This document shows, in pieces, positions 33,415-45,000 of a stretch of DNA of 64,000 nt. The notes beneath the pieces were generated by a model that was not told the DNA's origin, ran no database searches, and was given only the letters and a program-made list of their open reading frames with translations. The stretch is from Locusta migratoria (lineage: Eukaryota; Arthropoda; Insecta; Orthoptera; Acrididae): contig CM048744.1 of NCBI GenBank assembly GCA_026315105.1, positions 656,955,676-657,019,675 of the forward strand. Direction: 5' to 3'. Every line of letters starts with the position of its first letter. Position 1 is the stretch's first letter. The translations under genes were made by a program, and so were the position numbers.

Positions 33415-33842
33415 AGGCCGCTGCAGCTTTCTACCATGGCGCATAAGTTTTAATTGCTTTAAAGACCTATACGTTTGTCTTTTTCTTTGGGATAGTAAGG
33501 TGTCAACAGCTGTTATGTGTTTCTTGCCTTCCAAGAACGATTTTGATAACAGACACGAAAAAGGTTTTATATTTAACATATCCATATATAAGAACATAAT
33601 GTAAATATGATGAAATATTACCATGTAATGTTTAAATGTAAAGAGACATGAAGATGGCAACTTAGAACTGCTGACACCAGTGTAAATAAAGTAATTTGAA
33701 ACTAGCGATCTGTGCTCCTCTGCTTATGCAGATCCCATTACAAGATATTAGGTCGCACCCCCGGCTTCAATGATGTCAAGCGTACACAACATTCCTTCTT
33801 CTCACAAGTGTTACAAACTCGGTAAAGAGAGCTTCTTTAGGC
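33415..33842. other. No gene supported
   Basis: An AATAAA followed by ATTTG near 33687 resembles a polyadenylation signal, but nothing upstream supports a gene. Confidence 0.35.
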
Positions 33843-33930
33843 TACAGATGATGATGATGATTGTTTATTTAGGGCGCTAAATAGCTACATCATCAGCGCC
33901 CCTAGGACTACAGGAACACCTTGTCTCGAC
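33843..33930 (+). repeat. Second copy of the GATGATGAT...GGGCGCT dispersed repeat
   Basis: GATGATGATGATTGTTTATT, GGGCGCTAAATAGCTACATC and ATCAGCGCCCCTAGG align with 8581-8650. The 3' extent is unclear. Confidence 0.55.
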
Positions 33931-34965
33931 TTGGAAGAAGGCCGCCTTGTCAATAATAACTTTGGAAATTGTTAATGAGGGTCACTTAGGAACTTTAACT
34001 TTCTCTTCCAATTACGGATTTGTAACAACAGTGTACGTGGTACTACACGGAACGTTACGAGTTTTGATGTGTTTATTGTTGGACAACGATTTGAACTATT
34101 CGTGTTTTAGTGATTTTGAAGTGGACTTGGTGTTTGAGCATCGTCATTTATTATTTAGTTGGGGATTTTACTACCATTCTCATAACGAAGTTAAAACAAA
34201 TTTTTTGATAGTTTTAAAAAGTTAATATTTAATTTATTCCTCTTGTTATTTAGGACCACTTAATAACAGAGTTTGAATAAAGGTTGTTCAACCGAGTTAT
34301 CTGGAGATGTATAGAAATTTGTAAACGTTAGAATAAAATCTCTTTTATTTATAATCTTTTATCGTTGTTTCACATTTCACTATTTCATAGAGTGTTTGAC
34401 AGCTGGATCACAGCAGCTACTGTAGCTGCTGGGGATAAAAGTAGAGATGTACGGTTCGACTTTGAGATTACATCAAGCCATATTCTTTGAACAGAGCCAT
34501 ACATAGTCTAATGGATGTAAGTTGTATTTGGCCAAAACAGCATAATTTGGTCAATTTAAGCAGATCGTGTAAAAGAGTTGCAATTGGAGTTTTCTCAGAA
34601 TATCAATTCTAACACTTCACAATAATTTGTGATCCAGGTCCATTGCATAATAGGGAGGATGCATAGGCTCCTTACAACAATTGCATTCCTGAGATCTGGT
34701 GGCAGTAATTAGGTGTGGGGAAGGTGGGCGAGCATTTCAAGAATTAAGGAAGGAGGAGAATCTCTAAAGAGAACTGATGCGTCACAGTCTGCAGCAGAAG
34801 GCAGCAGTGTACGAGAAATTGTTGGCGCGGCCAAGAGCACAACCTCGAGGTCTTCAAGATCGGCCTGGGTAACAACCACACTTCAAAGCAGTAGAAGACG
34901 TATAACTGAATAGTTAAATAGATACGCCGATAGTGCAAATATATGTGAACCACATTCGTATCGTT
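33931..34965. other. No gene supported
   Basis: A 92-codon frame (33947-34225) has no recognised domain. It may include an LTR or 5' leader of the gag relic that follows, but no LTR pair was found by eye. Confidence 0.35.
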
Positions 34966-34969
34966 AGTG

Positions 34970-36480
34970 ATGGAGGTCATAGCAATTACGCAGTCACCCA
35001 GTAGGTGTGGTTCTGATAATGCCAGTGAGCCAGTTAGTCGGAAATCTGAACATAGTGGTAAGGATAGGGCAGATAGTCCGAAATCAGAGACGGAAACTAC
35101 TCTCATAGTTGATTTAAAAACACAGATGTAGCTAATTTTCCAGCAAATGCATTCAAATAAAAATTCAAGAATGAATATAGATCCTAATATTAGTAATCTT
35201 GGTTAAAAAATTTAAAAGGTATAGACAGATACAGAATCCGAAACGGATAGTGTAAATTAAGATAATAATAATCTTGTTTATAAAATTGGAGAGGTAGAGA
35301 AAGCTATAGATACTGTAAAAAATTACTAAATTCAGATATAGAGAACTAAATTCAAATATAAATAGCGTTAACACTGGGATATGAAAAATTAAAAACGACA
35401 TTGGAGCAAGGTTTGACTCCAAATTAGAGGTTATGAGGACAGGTATGGTGAAAATTTCTGAAGACGTTGGCCTTGTTAATATCATAGTCGCTGCAGTATA
35501 AAAGCGTGTAAAAATTGGAAAAGGTAGAGGAAGAACGGTTGGATTGCAGAAGATTGTATGCGGAGGCGAAATTCTATAGCAGCACTTCAAGCTACTGCTG
35601 TGATAAGTGTTCCAAATGTGAGTGCAGGAACAACAAACTGTTTTGAAAAAAAGGAAAAAATCCAGTGATTTTATTCCAGCTTGTAGAGATGGTTGAGTGC
35701 GGGGAATGTCGGAGGAAGCTAAAAATAAATTTGCTGAAAGCCATTTAGAAGCTGACTCAGAGTCGTGGGAATATTTAATGGACGATTTTTTCACCAACTA
35801 TGAAGTGTTTGAGAAGTGTTTTCTGAACAAATTGTGCAGTGAAGCGAAGCAAAAAGGACTTCAGATAAGTGGCTCGAATATTAAACATGGAAGTGGGTCG
35901 ATGCGTGAATTTGGTGTACGTGAACTGGCTATGTTGAGGTTTGAGGTACGTAAATCGCCCACTGGGAGTACTAACTGAAATCACTACGCTCCAAAGGCTA
36001 CTTTCAGAATATTTACGGTGGGATCTTCGCCACAATCCGGCAAATTCCGTAGATGAATTTTTACATTCCATTTAAAAGTTCGAACAGGCACTGAAACTGA
36101 CGTCACATAACGGGTAAATTAACAATGAGATTAATAGACATGGAAATGGAAATGAGAACGGAAATCATAAAGATAACTACACTAATTACAATGATAGAGA
36201 CCAGAATAATTCTAATCGTAATGGCAATAACAATTTTTAACGCAGAAATGGTTACAATAATTATCAAAACAAGGTACGTAGATTTGAGATACAAGTATCT
36301 TACGTGTTCTAACACTAGAATAAGAGGTTGGATAACTAGAGTTTGCCACATATCAGGTCCGGAGATGGTAAAACAAAACGCTTACGAAAGAGACGTGGTA
36401 TTTTAAAATATTTATGGATGTCGAAAATTTGGCAAAAAAGGCAGGAATGCTAAAAATTAGAACGATAAGAACTGAAAATA
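34970..36480 (+). pseudogene. Gypsy-like LTR-retrotransposon gag relic
   Basis: The plus-strand frame starts MEVIAITQSPSRCGSDNASE, then a Ser/Asp/Lys-rich region and a long charged, probably helical stretch with many stops (35160-35500). A capsid-like part follows (35697-35978: SEEAKNKFAESHLEADSESW; YEVFEKCFLNKLCSEAKQKG; GSMREFGVRELAMLRF), then YLRWDLRHNPANSVDEFLHS. Next comes an Asn-rich tract (NRHGNGNENGNHKDNYTNYN; 36105-36235), as seen ahead of nucleocapsid in insect Gypsy-type Gag. No protease or RT follows before the SINE at 36675. No LTRs seen. Confidence 0.6.
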
Positions 36481-36674
36481 TATTGGGAAACCATTAGAGC
36501 GGCACAACAGTTACATACTCCATATAACAATCAGGATAGGAAGATAGAATTAGGGAATGTTCCTTGAAAAGTGTTCAGAAAAGATGTTGAGATTGATTGG
36601 AAATTGGTGGGGATGAACTGTGTGGAGAATTCTAAGGGAGTACTAGTCAGTAGCAACCAGTACACTAAAAGATG

Positions 36675-37079
36675 CCGGCCGCAATGGCTAAGCGGGCTGC
36701 GGCGCGCCAGTCGCAGTGTTCAAATCAAATGTTCAAATCGCTTATGGGACTTAACTACGGGGTCATCAGTCCCTAAACTTACGAACTACTTATGAACTAC
36801 TTACGAACTAGGACGGCACAAATATCCATGCCCGAGAGGGGATTCGAACCCACGACCGTAGTGGCCGTCCAGACCGTGACTGGAGCGCCTCAGTCCCCTC
36901 GGCCACCGCGGCCGGCAGTCACAGTGTGCACGGTCGCTACGGTCGGGGGTTCGAATCCCCCTTCGGGCATGGATGTTTGTGTCGTCTTTAGTTTAAGGTG
37001 GTTCATAAGTAGTTTGTAAGTTTTGGGACTGATGACCCCGCAGTTGAGTCCCTTAAGCTTAACAAACATTTGAACATTT
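36675..37079 (+). mobile_element. tRNA-derived SINE, split by a second SINE
   Basis: The head GCCGGCCGCAATGGCTAAGC (36675-36719) and the remainder CACAGTGTGCACGGTCGCTA, B box GGGTTCGAATCCC and tail (36928-37079) form one SINE. The inner SINE at 36720-36915 interrupts it with a 12-bp duplication. Confidence 0.9.
36720..36915 (-). mobile_element. tRNA-derived SINE nested in SINE, opposite strand
   Basis: Complete main-family copy on the minus strand (head at GGCCACCGCGGCCGG, tail ATTTGAACATTTGATTTGA as complement of 36720 on). Target duplication CAGTCGCAGTGT (36708-36719) and CAGTCACAGTGT (36916-36927), one mismatch. The two copies face each other, so the locus can form a long hairpin. Confidence 0.92.
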
Positions 37080-39166
37080 TTGAGTAAAACATGCACGAAT
37101 AACAAACGCGAAGGTATATTTAAAAGCTACGTAGCTGTAAGCATGTCCGCAGAAAATGTATTTTATGATGATATTTGTAGATATTTTCAAAGGTGTCGTG
37201 TCAGTATTCTTGTCAGCTAGCGATGAATTATATTATGTATCGGGGGATGGGGTGATTTGTTGATAAAGGAAGATGAATGTGATGTTATATGCACTGAAGT
37301 AGTGAAGGTTGAATGAAGTTGTTGAGTTTGATGTTTCGGTGAAATATATTTGTGTGATTTTTTTTTTTTTTCTGTTGATGGAGGTGAACCAATGGCTTTT
37401 AATGAATATGTGAATTATGAATGGGTGTTGAATGATGACGCGGGTTTTAAAGAGTTATTTGATCAAGGGGTCATAGATGATTCCACAGGGCTACATTTGG
37501 AGGAAGTGGATCTGAAATGGATCGTTTACGAGTATACTAGAAATGCTGATGGTGTGGAATGCAGTAGCGGCAGGGTTCTGAAACACATTTCGAGCCTTCT
37601 TATCGAGTAACTCTCATCATCAATCCTGTCAAATTTAATGTATAAAATGAGTGATTTTAGAATACGTGTATACATGAATTTGTTTTGGTGTAAGGAGCCA
37701 GTAAAGTATTATGAAATACCCTGTGTATTATACTGCAATGCAGACTGTGTAGCTTCTAGCGACCATTAATGATGTCGTGTAAAAAGCGACTGTGACATCT
37801 GAACACAATCTCATCTCTTGCTTATGTCTGTTGTTGTGTCTCTGGAGAAAGCCTGCAAACCGACAAAGTAGACCAGGTACTTATAGAAGCGAATCGAACA
37901 GTACGTTTTCTTTCTGGTCAGTTTCTGGAAAGTCCTTGTTGACCCCTCTGGAACAATATTCCTGCATACTGTGACCACAGCCACAGTGCAGTCAATGAGG
38001 GCAGCTAGTCATATTTGGCGAAAAAGACGTTAATTCACCCTTCACACTTAATTGATAAGGATAATTTTATTAAATATAATTCAACTTTGGTACAGAAAAA
38101 CACCTGCAACGATAATCGTTATCTCGTTCTTCGTAATATATTTTCAACAGCTTTGGCTTGTTTACGGTTTTCTGCAGCATAGAATACACCGCTGGAAAGC
38201 ACGTTATCCCACTAGTGTTCATTCCATTCTTATGTTAGCAACACCATATAAATCATTACAGTCAAATGTCAGAGCCTAGTCTCGGAATTCATTAGCTCAT
38301 GCTCTCCCTATAGCATAGAGCAACGTTTGTACAAAACAGAAATTCAGGTTTGTTTTTTACCTCTTTTATTTGTCAAAACTGAGCTTTTTATGCGTCGCAC
38401 GGCAATTTGCAGCGATGTGTGTCATTACTGTTTACTGTTAATTATTGGGTGTACAGTCGTACGCCTTCCAAATGAAAACATATTGATTAAAGCGTTGTGT
38501 ATACATCCCGCCACCGAACAGAGTAAATGTGGCACCTGTCTCATACCAGTGTTGACCGCTTAATGCAAACTCATAAGAGCCCGGCAGAAAATGCTGATAG
38601 AGTGGCAAAGAGAGGTCACAATGTGGTTTTTTCGGTGCAGTACAATTTTCTGATTTGTGAGGTTCTCCCAATCTACCACATAATAAGAAATAAACAACTC
38701 CGATAGTGCTGTGCTGTGAACGTCAACTGTACATTTTAGAGAGCTACTGTAACGTTGTTTTCTGATAGCTTTTTGTAAAAACACGTGTAGCCTCATAAAC
38801 AAAAATGTATCTTCGAAATTCAGAACAGATTCCATAAAACGTGAAAATGGATTGGTTGAAAGTGAAACAATCTCTTTCAGTGAACGTGAATTACTACGAT
38901 TTGCATAGAAATATTTTACTGCTCCAAAGTGGAATCAACGTACCTGGTAAAATTTATTTTATGTTGTAACTAATATCTTTTATGTGCAAGGTGAAACTAA
39001 GTTACTGTTAGCTGGGAAACTATTTTGCTTTACCATTTTAAAATTGTTAACATATGTTCAAACATACATTAGTGTCTCTGCGTCACTAATACTTCAGGAT
39101 AGAAACTAAGTGTTCAGTATACGTTATCAGCAGTATGATATTATTTTAGCGTGCATAACTAATATA
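37080..39166. other. No gene supported
   Basis: A T16-like run lies near 37358-37370. An 86-codon acidic frame (37350-37610, with NYEWVLNDDAGFKELFDQGV) is coding-like in composition, but no family is recognised. The remainder is AT-rich without repeats. Confidence 0.35.
37350..37610 (+). other. Unrecognised acidic open frame (86 codons)
   Basis: After a hydrophobic start translated from the poly-T run, the peptide is strongly acidic (ELFDQGVIDDSTGLHLEEVD, LKWIVYEYTRNADGVE). It has no stop until 37610 and no motif I recognise. It may be residual coding sequence from the LTR element upstream or an orphan exon. The first codons come from the homopolymer, so the annotated ATG is doubtful. Confidence 0.25.
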
Positions 39167-39794
39167 CAGGGTGTTTCACTAAGTGTGTTTGCCTCTGTAA
39201 CTTATAAAATAATAGGTGACGGGAAATTTTAATGCGGTAGGTCAACACAACAAATGTTACACTTTCTGCGGAGCTATGAACATAGTCTATTGTATCATTT
39301 TCCAAAGAGTTACAGCACAAAGATATAATTTTTTAAATTGAACAATAGTTTTTTCTATCGTGCATTGAATTCGTTGAAACCAGCTGCGTCCTATCACTGT
39401 TAGTTTGGGAGCTACAACCCTTCAAAATTTAGGGGGCGGAGGTTACGACAGCGTAGCTGACTGGCTGGTGGTCATGAGACAATGGGCCGTGCCCCAGGGG
39501 ATAGCCACTCGGCCAGTCAGCTACGCTATCGCAGCCTCCGCCCCCGGAACTTTGAAGGGTTGTAGCTCCCAAACCAGTTGTGATAGGATTGTAGTTTAAA
39601 TTGATTTGGACGCAGCTGGTTTAAACGAATCCAATACACGATAGAAAAAACTATTGTTCCATTTAAAAATTATATCTATGTTCATAGCTCCGCAGAATGT
39701 GTAACATTTGTTGTGTTGACCTACCGCATTAAAATTTCCCGTCACCTATTATTTTATAAGTTACAGAGGCAAACGCACTTAGTGAAACACCCTG
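39167..39794. mobile_element. Large foldback (inverted-repeat) element with TA duplication
   Basis: Begins CAGGGTGTTTCACTAAGTGT and ends with its complement (ACACCCTG at 39794). TA is present on both sides (39165-39166, 39795-39796). Complementarity runs almost to the centre: arms of roughly 240-280 bp around about 70-100 bp, which itself pairs (AGCTGACTGGCTG / CGGCCAGTCAGCT). The left arm has an extra block of about 36 bp (CATTTTCCAAAGAGTTACAG region). No transposase frame. The TA site suggests mobilisation by a Tc1/mariner-superfamily enzyme. Confidence 0.85.
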
Positions 39795-39796
39795 TA

Positions 39797-40390
39797 TAAA
39801 TGATTTCGAAACATGAGATAATGGGTTGCAACTACTACTGCAGCCTGACATTTAATGTGTGTTTTCGTAAAATACACTGAGTGGTTTTATGTTAAAAGAA
39901 TGAGCAAAATGGAAGTCAAGGTGACCAATCTTGATTACAATGCCAAAGTGTATCATGATAGAGAATTTCCAGAAGGGTCCTGCATTTGACAACGAACGTT
40001 AACTGTACAACATTGAATGTACTGTTTGTGATTCAAATTACTCTATACTTAACCTAACAACCTGTCAAAGAAGTTGGAGGTAAATGCACTTTAGGTGAAG
40101 GGTGTTTCAGTTTGATGTTGAGATGTTGGGAACAGCGCGATGTAACAGCGGAAGTGAAGAGAGACCATCATGAGCCCTCTGCAAATATCCAAGCTTTCGA
40201 TACGAACAGAAATATGCGATATGAGTGTACTTTCGCTGGGCTATTAGTTTTGTGGGTAGCTATTAATTTGCAAATCATGAAATATGCATAGGAAAACACA
40301 TTTCTCAAGTGTGATTTCTGCTCATTGCCCTTCCACATATGAGAGCTGTGCTGCTACGTTCTTGCCCAACCACAAACTCTAAGAATGCGA
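39797..40390. other. No feature recognised
   Basis: Nothing identifiable between the foldback and the LINE relic. Confidence 0.4.
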
Positions 40391-40394
40391 CATA

Positions 40395-40860
40395 TTCTTA
40401 GAAAGACATCGAAACATTTCTGACAAGCAGAATGTGTGCGCTTTGATTTGGATAAGATATCTGCATGGAGCAAAAATTGCCCATTCACTCTTAATAAAGA
40501 TAACTCTGAATTCATCCATATGACCACTAAAAGAAATCTGTTAAACTTCAGTTGCAAGATAAATCAATCCAATATAAGTCCTTTAGTTCAACAAAATACC
40601 TAGATATAACCATTACGAACAACTTAAATAAGGAAAGAACACATAGATTGTAAGGAAGGCGAACCAAAGGCTACGATTCATTGGCAGAACACTTAGTAGA
40701 AGAAAAAGTTCTACTAAGTAACTAAACTACACTTTTGCCTCGTATTTATGAGTATTGCTGTGTACTAGAGATCTCCACCAAGTGAATACAGTAGTCATCT
40801 TAGATAAAAACCTATCAGTCAAACACAACATAAAAGTTAAGAACAGACTATGTATAGTAT
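40395..40860 (+). pseudogene. LINE RT thumb/post-RT relic (CR1/Jockey-like)
   Basis: The plus frames read FDLDKISAWSKNCPFTLNKD with NSEFIHMT (post-catalytic segment with W-x-x-x-W/N-x-x-K), then KANQRLRFIGRTLSRRKSST-like in two frames. A remnant of LEYCCVVWDPHQVNTVV-like sequence (LLCTRDLHQVNTVV) follows at about 40755-40790. Upstream RT blocks are absent. Several stops. Confidence 0.62.
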
Positions 40861-41555
40861 GTATTTTGTTTGATGCATTTTACCATTCAGTTTTAACACC
40901 TTTTTATCCATGAAGATAGTCTATTGACCGAAACTAAGGTTTTGAACAAAGAATCAATGGTTTTTAAAACGCATTTTATGAAGTAATAAAAGAGACGTAA
41001 ACTACTTTTTAATCATATAGGTTGGATAGAATACCATTCAGTATTGCACATAATAGTTTTCTCACTGAACAAATACAACACTGCCTAAATGCATTGTTTC
41101 GCGGCGAGTTTTGCTGATAAATTTCTCTGGGCCTTCCAGCCGCGTCATGTGGTTTTGTATCGACGAGATCTCCTCAGCCATTGTCAAATGGTGACTGAGG
41201 AGTCACTTTTTCCTTCATTGTTATTTTAGTACCAACGTACAAAAACATCGGTTGGCTGGCAGCAGCCTCTTACGCCGCTCTTCAGCCGAGTGACTTACGA
41301 AAATGAACATGAATATTTAAAACAAACAATGACAAGTCGTTAAAAATATGAAGTACGGTATGTGAAAACATTAGCTGAGAGAATTTTATTGGTGATAAAA
41401 TACAGAACAAGACGATAAAACACATGTAGTCAGTTAAAATCGTTGGGCTAAAGTGAATTTAGAAAAAAACACACAGTCAGCTGAGGAAGCACTGAAGACA
41501 CTGTTAAAAACATATGGCGGCGGAACTTGTTTGTATGACGGTGGACGTACTGTTA
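40861..41555. other. No gene; imperfect hairpin at 41170-41202
   Basis: CTCCTCAGCCATT and AATGGTGACTGAGGAG form an 8-bp-plus stem around a short loop. Otherwise unassigned. Confidence 0.4.
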
Positions 41556-42685
41556 AAATTAGTCACTGATACACGGGAGACACAAAACATCAAATGAAGC
41601 ACTAATTAAGGCCAATGGTAATGAGGACCCCACAGGGAAGGGTACGGTGGTGAGGGGGGGGGGAGAAAGAAGAGCGGAAGGAGAGCAGGAAGGGGGTAGG
41701 AGTGGGGAGGGATTATAGAGACTCCAGAGGAGGGGGTGAGGAGAGGGAAAACCAAGTGGTGGGAGGGCAGGGAGGGGAGGGGGCGTTGAATCCACGCCAA
41801 AAGGAACAGGTCTGCTAGGAGGGATATATTTCAGGCAGAGGAGGGGATGTCAAAAGTTACCTGGGAAAAGGATGTGGAGAGTGTGGAGGTAAAGGGATGG
41901 AGGGATACAGTGGTGAAGGTGTGGCAGAGGCCCAGGATGAGTCAAAAGGGGGTGTACAAAGAGGTTACAGGAATATCGTGCAGGAAATATACAGGAGCCA
42001 GATATGTTCAAGAAACAGGAGGAGGTGGGGGAATGGGATGAGATCGTACAGGATCCACGTGGGGGACGGATGCGGAAGCGGTAAACGAGGTGGATGGGGT
42101 GCCGTTTGAGGATTTGAGGGGTTCTGTAATAGGTAGGAGGGGCGGAGACCCAGGTGGAATGGAAGCAGCATAGGTCTGGACACATGATCTTTTGGTATAT
42201 AGGATAGTGAAAGGGTTGAGGCCCCACATCCGGCTGGCGAGGTTTAGACGGATTGCCTTCTGGTTAACTCTGCGAAGGTAAGATGTCCAGAAGAGGGATC
42301 AGTCAAGTGTGAGGCCGAGGTATTTGAGAGTGGGGATGGATAGGACGTTCATGTATGGTAAGGTAGAAGTCGTGGAGGCGGAAGGAAGGGGTGGTACGAC
42401 CTATGATGATTCCCTACGATTTTTCGGGATTGACGCAGAGGAACAATTGATTGCACCATGCAGCGAACTCGGAACGGACGAGGTAGGAAGCGAGGACCAG
42501 GAAGGCGTTGTCGTAAGTGTATTGCAGGAGATGGACGGGAGGCTGGCGTTTGGGCATATCGGCGGAGTAGATAAGGTAAAGATGGGGGGGGGGGGACGGA
42601 GCCTTAAGGCATCCCAGCGGAGTGTCAGAACAAAAGGGAGTTTGAGTTGCAGACAGTGACATAGGAGGGGCGGGTCGAGTCGTTG
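41556..42685 (-). pseudogene. Jockey-like LINE RT relic with purine-rich coding DNA
   Basis: Minus-strand pieces: YLIYSADMPKRQPPVHLLQY (block L-L-Y-x-I-Y-T-x-D-I-P) continuing TYDNAFLV where Y-A-D-D-T-A is expected; WCNQLFLCVNPEKS (N-P-x-K-S/T post-catalytic block); HPIHLVYRFRIRPP; and a long Pro/Leu/His-rich tail encoded by G/A-rich plus-strand DNA (41640-41800). The catalytic aspartates are lost. It abuts the Penelope-like element at about 42690. Confidence 0.68.
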
Positions 42686-42689
42686 ATTC

Positions 42690-43705
42690 CGCCGTCCTTA
42701 CATAGCTGCGCGGTTTCCTGTGACATCAGTGGTACTACGCCGCAGAGCCATATATGGAATTGTTTTGGTCGCGTGCCTGCCAGCACACGCCTCAGCCGTC
42801 CGATGGCCGGGTCCCATGCTGTGCTCAGCTGCAATCTGCCGTCTTCATTAAGAGTTCTTTTTTTTCATATAGATTAATTTCGATCGTCTCTTTTATTACA
42901 CTTTCCAAGAAAGTATTTGTTCTGGTAATGACTGATTTCTCATAGAAGGCAATGCGACGTTTGTTTCAATAGCGTGCTCTGCAATTGCCGATTCCTTGGG
43001 ATAACGTAAGAGGAAGTATCTTTCAACACAGCGCTGTTAAAGTTGCCCGCCTGTCACACCCACACGGTGTCTTATACACACCTGGCGTTCTAAGTCTTAG
43101 ACCATGTCTGAGAGGTCTCATCAGCTGTGGTAATTCTATAGCAGGCCTGAAGTCCGAGTCCTCGACTCTCTTAAGGACCGGCTAATCTTTCCCGTTACAG
43201 AGCAACAAAAACGCAAAAATGCAAGCCTCTTTGTCTCCTCCTCAACGGTCTCTTGCTTGCGTGTCTTCGGATGAATGGCTTGTAAAATCTGGCGGTTTAT
43301 GTAACCATTTTTCTTAAAAGCTTTTTGTAAATGCCTCAGTTCCATCTGCATGTGTTTGTTTTATTAGACTACTTCTGCACCGTCGTCCTACGAACAGATC
43401 GTTTCTGCGATGGTTGGTGGTGGTCTCTGGTGGCGTGCAGACGCCAGCCCGTATGAGTGGGTTGACATTATTGCTAGGCCGTCCATTTGGTCTACGCCTG
43501 AGAAGTACGTCAAGGAACGGCGAGGGACCCTCTCTCTCTCTGCCTCCACCGTGAAACTGATTTTGTCATGGATGTGGTTCATGAAATCACCAAGTTTTTC
43601 ACGTCCATGAGGCTCGATAACGAACGCATCGTCAACATCAAGATAAAAACAATTAGGCTTTGCAGGAGTCGTGTCGACGGCGATGTTCTGAGAGTACTCG
43701 ATAAA
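42690..43705 (-). pseudogene. Penelope-like element: RT C-terminal half and GIY-YIG remnant
   Basis: On the minus strand from 43705: FIEYSQNIAVDTTPAKPNCF, YLDVDDAFVIEPHGREKL (Y-x-D-D-x-F box, with V between Y/D residues altered from R-Y-V-D-D), DFMNHIHDKISFTVEAERE and LRHLQKAFKKNGY. LRTPGVYKTPCGC (G-V-Y start of the GIY-YIG endonuclease) follows near 43090, and ESAIAEHAIE near 42985. The typical Penelope C-terminus is near 42800-42880 (VIKETIEINLYEKKELLNED, QLSTAWDPAIGRL). The central GIY-YIG residues are deleted. Confidence 0.78.
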
Positions 43706-44689
43706 CAAATTGAAATACCACCGTTAATTTTAAAATTAGTTCTAGCTGAAAGGAGCCAGTTAAAAGCTTACTTTAAACATATAAATCTGGCCGTAAGACC
43801 AGATAAAGGATTCGCGTGAACTGCAACAGAATGTTGCTCCCTGGCCCAGAATTTAGAATTGAGTCAAACTTTACTTTAGTAGCAAAAAGACAAAGGGAAG
43901 TTGGCCAACATACGTCGTAGATCACGAGATTTACACACAATCATTAATATACAAGTCACTGCGAACTAAACAATTTCATAGAGGTGGCTGAGAGAACATT
44001 TATGGCCCAATGGAATTAAAATATGATACTTTACATCTGAATTTGTTCTCAGCAGTGGTGAAAACAACATTAGATAGAAAAAGGAAGATATTCGTTAACA
44101 AATATTCATAATTATGATAAAGTTTCACTGAGAATAACTTATTTATTGAATTGAAACATGAGCAAATGGGGGCACCAATTTTGTTAAACAATAAAAATAC
44201 ATCTAATTGAACTACTAAATTAAAGTAATCTGAACTGAACATCGTCGGGGGAGGGATTTACAATCAACAAACATTCAGCCACTCACACTCGCGAAGGAAA
44301 GCGAACCTCACCCAACTCAGCGTGCTGATACGAAGCAGAAGCAGGCGCCGCTATCGTAGGCGAAATTCAGCGAACCAGGATGTACCACACAACACAAAAG
44401 AAAACTTCATGGGTGGTTCTGGTCTGTCATTCTTTGCTTGAGATAATAGCAAGATTAATTTCCATTAAAATCAAACCGTGAACATGCATACTTACTGAGA
44501 CACACGGCACTTGTCTGCTACATTACATATTCGCACCCCGCTGAAGGCGAAGTGCTTAAACATCGTATTCATTTCAACAAAAACCAATGGAATCATAGAT
44601 TACGATGCAAGAATACACAGTAGTAAGGCACTGCTATGTGAGCAGTGGCGAGAACTCAAGTGATTAGCTATTAACCCTAGAAGTCGGAG

Positions 44690-44711
44690 TTCGGAACCAC
44701 CTGGTTCCGAA
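44690..44711. repeat. Perfect palindrome, 10-bp arms
   Basis: TTCGGAACCA, CC, TGGTTCCGAA: perfect dyad with a 2-nt spacer, inside the 2.38-kb insertion. Confidence 0.9.
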
Positions 44712-44749
44712 AACCAGCAAAAAATACAAAATTCAATTTCGGAAAAATA

Positions 44750-45000
44750 AAGAAAAATAGCTACGGCATGCAACCCATTGAAATGCGTAGAATATCATAA
44801 GGATGATAAAGAAATAGTTAGACGCGATTGGGAAGGTTTTACAGGGATGGACCAAGTCCAGTCTTCAAAAATCAGAAAAGTGGAATAAATTCAAAGTCGG
44901 AGTAAATCAACTAATAAATACGGCATGCAGCCCCTAGAAATATGTGGTATTTCATAAGAAAGCTAATAAAGGAGGTCGTACAAAGCTAGAAGAGAATTTA
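44750..45000 (+). repeat. Diverged tandem duplication, period ~156 bp
   Basis: TACGGCATGCAACCCATTGA (44762 on) and TACGGCATGCAGCCCCTAGA (44918 on) start two units. Both continue into AAATRYGTRG...TTTCATAAG...GATAAAGAAAT / GCTAATAAAGG with moderate identity. A possible third, weaker unit starts near 45010. Confidence 0.6.

Noticed and set aside
36119..36406. Overlapping 93- and 82-codon Ile/Met-rich frames as membrane proteins
   Set aside because: They are other frames of the Asn-rich gag tract.
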